The notes under the pieces: generated by a model
What the model saw: only the letters and a program-made list of their open reading frames with translations
What the model was told of the DNA's origin: nothing
The model's database searches: none
From: Deltaproteobacteria bacterium
Lineage (GTDB): Bacteria; Desulfobacterota; Desulfobacteria; Desulfobacterales; ETH-SRB1
Direction of reading: 5' to 3'
DNA length: 7,184 bases
NCBI GenBank assembly: GCA_030627475.1
Contig: DAOURZ010000066.1
Coordinates: forward strand, 1 to 7,184
Part shown: positions 6,054 to 7,184 of the stretch, piece by piece
Layout of the letters: every line of letters begins with the position of its first letter
Position numbering within the stretch: position 1 is the first letter of the stretch
Translations under genes and position numbers: made by a program

Positions 6054-7025
6054 GGGTGGCTGATTGACTCAAGTAGCTACCACATGTTGTGGTTTTGACA
6101 CATACATGGCTTTCACCGCAGGTGGACGCGTGGTCACGGCTTGCTGTACGAGTCGGTAGAAGAGCTTACCGCGATGCCGCGAGAGGCGACGGTTGAAGCG
6201 AAAACAGAACTCGTCGAGATACGCCTGCAAGTGAGAAGGAGTAACTGCTCCTTGATGAGTACCGTCCAACCAGCGTTTAAGTAAGGAGATTACCAGATGG
6301 ACATGGTCGAGTTGTTTCAGTGCTGCCTCGCCGCCAGTGCTAACGATATGAGGGCGATGGTCGAATCCCTTAGCGGCGAGTTTGTCATAGACCGACAAGC
6401 CGTCAGTAACTACGATTGTGCCAAGTTCGACATAGTCCTGAACGAAGGACTCAACAGTATCCCGATCTATCGCCGCAACGCATCGGAAACGAACCCGTCC
6501 GAGTTTTTTCTTTGTATCCCCTTCTACCGCAACAAGAACTAATGTTTTGCCTTCTGCTCCACGTCCCCGGGTTCCTTCTTTTTGTCCCCCCACATAGGCC
6601 TCATCCACTTCTACGCGCCCGGCCAGACGTTCACGGCCAATACGAATCATGACGCTACGGAGTTTTTGCAACCAACCCCAAGCGGTCTGGTAGCTTCCGA
6701 ACTCGAAAGTGTCACACAGATTTCTGGCACTTAGTCCCGTCTTCTGAGCCATCATCAGCCACATGACGTGAAACCACAAACACAACGGCTTGCGACTATC
6801 TTCAAACACCGTCCCAACAGTCACCGAACTCTGTCGCTGACACCCTTCGCAATACCACAGCCCACGATCCGTGCGCCACGCCTTCGTGCTGTTGCATTTC
6901 GGACAGACAAAACCAGATGGCCATCGAATCCACTCTAAATACGCCGAACAGTTTTCCTCCGTCGAAAACCAGTCCAGAAATTCCTCAAAATTCCGAGGAT
7001 ACGGGTTCGTGATCGTTGCTTTCAT
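6054..7025 (-). mobile_element. IS1595-family insertion sequence, apparently truncated at its promoter-side end
   Basis: The block is visibly richer in G and C than the flanking DNA and consists almost wholly of a transposase gene. The end downstream of the transposase starts near GGGTGGCTGATTGACTC (6054-6070), which looks like a terminal sequence. No inverted copy is found at the other side, where ISNCY-like coding sequence begins within a few bases of the transposase start codon. One end is therefore probably missing. The boundaries are approximate. Confidence 0.6.
6069..7025 (-). CDS. IS1595-family transposase
   Basis: 318 residues, close to full length for the family. The N-terminus has a zinc-ribbon with C41-x2-C44 and C59-x2-C62 (GFVCPKC ... 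YCEGC). The DDE-type catalytic core has D141 in VEVDEAYVGG and D208 in VVTDG. In the third position, lined up by the shared SLLKR segment with ISXO2-type relatives that carry Glu, this protein has H243 (HLVISLLKRWLDGTH). Members of the IS1595 family are known to vary at this residue. The C-terminal AYLDEFCFRFNRR segment is typical. The ATG at 7023-7025 has no Shine-Dalgarno sequence upstream, because ISNCY-like DNA begins there. The protein is intact in sequence but may lack its own promoter. The GC-rich codon use differs from the neighbours and fits recent acquisition. Confidence 0.92.
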   Translation of the reverse strand: MKATITNPYPRNFEEFLDWFSTEENCSAYLEWIRWPSGFVCPKCNSTKAWRTDRGLWYCEGCQRQSSVTVGTVFEDSRKPLCLWFHVMWLMMAQKTGLSARNLCDTFEFGSYQTAWGWLQKLRSVMIRIGRERLAGRVEVDEAYVGGQKEGTRGRGAEGKTLVLVAVEGDTKKKLGRVRFRCVAAIDRDTVESFVQDYVELGTIVVTDGLSVYDKLAAKGFDHRPHIVSTGGEAALKQLDHVHLVISLLKRWLDGTHQGAVTPSHLQAYLDEFCFRFNRRLSRHRGKLFYRLVQQAVTTRPPAVKAMYVSKPQHVVAT

Positions 7026-7184
7026 AGACCAGGTGTACAGAAGAGTTGTTGAAGGAAAGATGATTCCCCATCATGAAAAAGTCTTTTCAATCTTTCAAGA
7101 ACACACCGAGTGGATCGTAAAAGGCAAAGCCGGTGTGTCACAAGAGCTTGGGTTAAGGGTCTGTATTGTCAAAGATCAATATGG
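7024..7184 (+). pseudogene. ISNCY-like transposase fragment (5' truncated, continues past the window)
   Basis: Frame starting at 7024 reads IDQVYRRVVEGKMIPHHEK, then VFSIFQEHTEWIVKGKAG, then ELGLRVCIVKDQY, open to the right edge. This matches, as I recall it, the middle of ISNCY-family transposases, where an IPxxEKxxSxFExHTxWIxKGKAG segment precedes the rest of the DDE core. The N-terminal helix-turn-helix part expected before it is absent; the IS1595-like transposase gene lies there instead, on the opposite strand. The DNA left of the IS1595-like element does not encode the missing part, so this is more than a simple insertion into an intact gene. A start codon cannot be given, and whether the 3' part is intact cannot be seen. 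Confidence 0.7.

Noticed and set aside
6297..6652. Plus-strand open frames inside the IS1595-family transposase
   Set aside because: They are shadows of the transposase gene on the other strand; the DDE motifs are on the minus strand.

Overview
This AT-rich bacterial window has an accessory character. It holds the end of a signalling gene, one very large cytoplasmic redox gene, a stand-alone ATPase with its own repeat-rich promoter, and a zone of transposon debris at the right edge. The fused flavin/iron-sulfur oxidoreductase, the archaeal-type ATPase and the mixture of IS1595-like and ISNCY-like sequences suggest an anaerobe of the Desulfobacterota (sulfate- or metal-reducing deltaproteobacteria). 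That placement is an inference; no taxonomic marker gene is present.

Left part (1-3890): the 3' end of a GGDEF diguanylate cyclase gene (+) converges, with only 7 nt between stop codons, on a 1133-codon gene (-). That gene encodes one polypeptide joining a NuoG-type 2Fe-2S domain, a GltD/NfnB-like FAD-NAD(P)H module, several 4Fe-4S domains and a molybdopterin-oxidoreductase-like domain. The closest known architecture I can name is the SfrB + SfrA pair of Geobacter (NADPH-dependent reductase), or GltD + NuoG, here in one chain. The expected Mo ligand is replaced by Ser and the lysine after the last cluster cysteine by Asn, so the C-terminal domain probably carries electrons without Mo catalysis. 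The protein ends in an unexpected hydrophobic tail.

Middle part (3891-5788): about 485 nt of non-coding DNA precedes a 470-codon ATPase gene (+) of the archaeal ATPase/DUF234 type, with a C-terminal PD-(D/E)XK-like motif. Just upstream lies a 19-bp perfect inverted repeat. A third copy of its 14-nt core lies between a consensus -35 (TTGACA) and a plausible -10 (TATGGT), whose predicted transcription start coincides with the ATG. This suggests a leaderless, possibly self-regulated gene and is the most interesting feature of the window.

Right part (5789-7184): a small degenerate coding remnant, then an IS1595-family transposase (-) on visibly GC-richer DNA, butted directly against an internal fragment of an ISNCY-like transposase (+). 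The IS1595-like element seems to have lost its promoter-side end at this junction. The three parts do not look like one operon. The redox gene and the ATPase are divergently arranged and appear to be independent transcription units.
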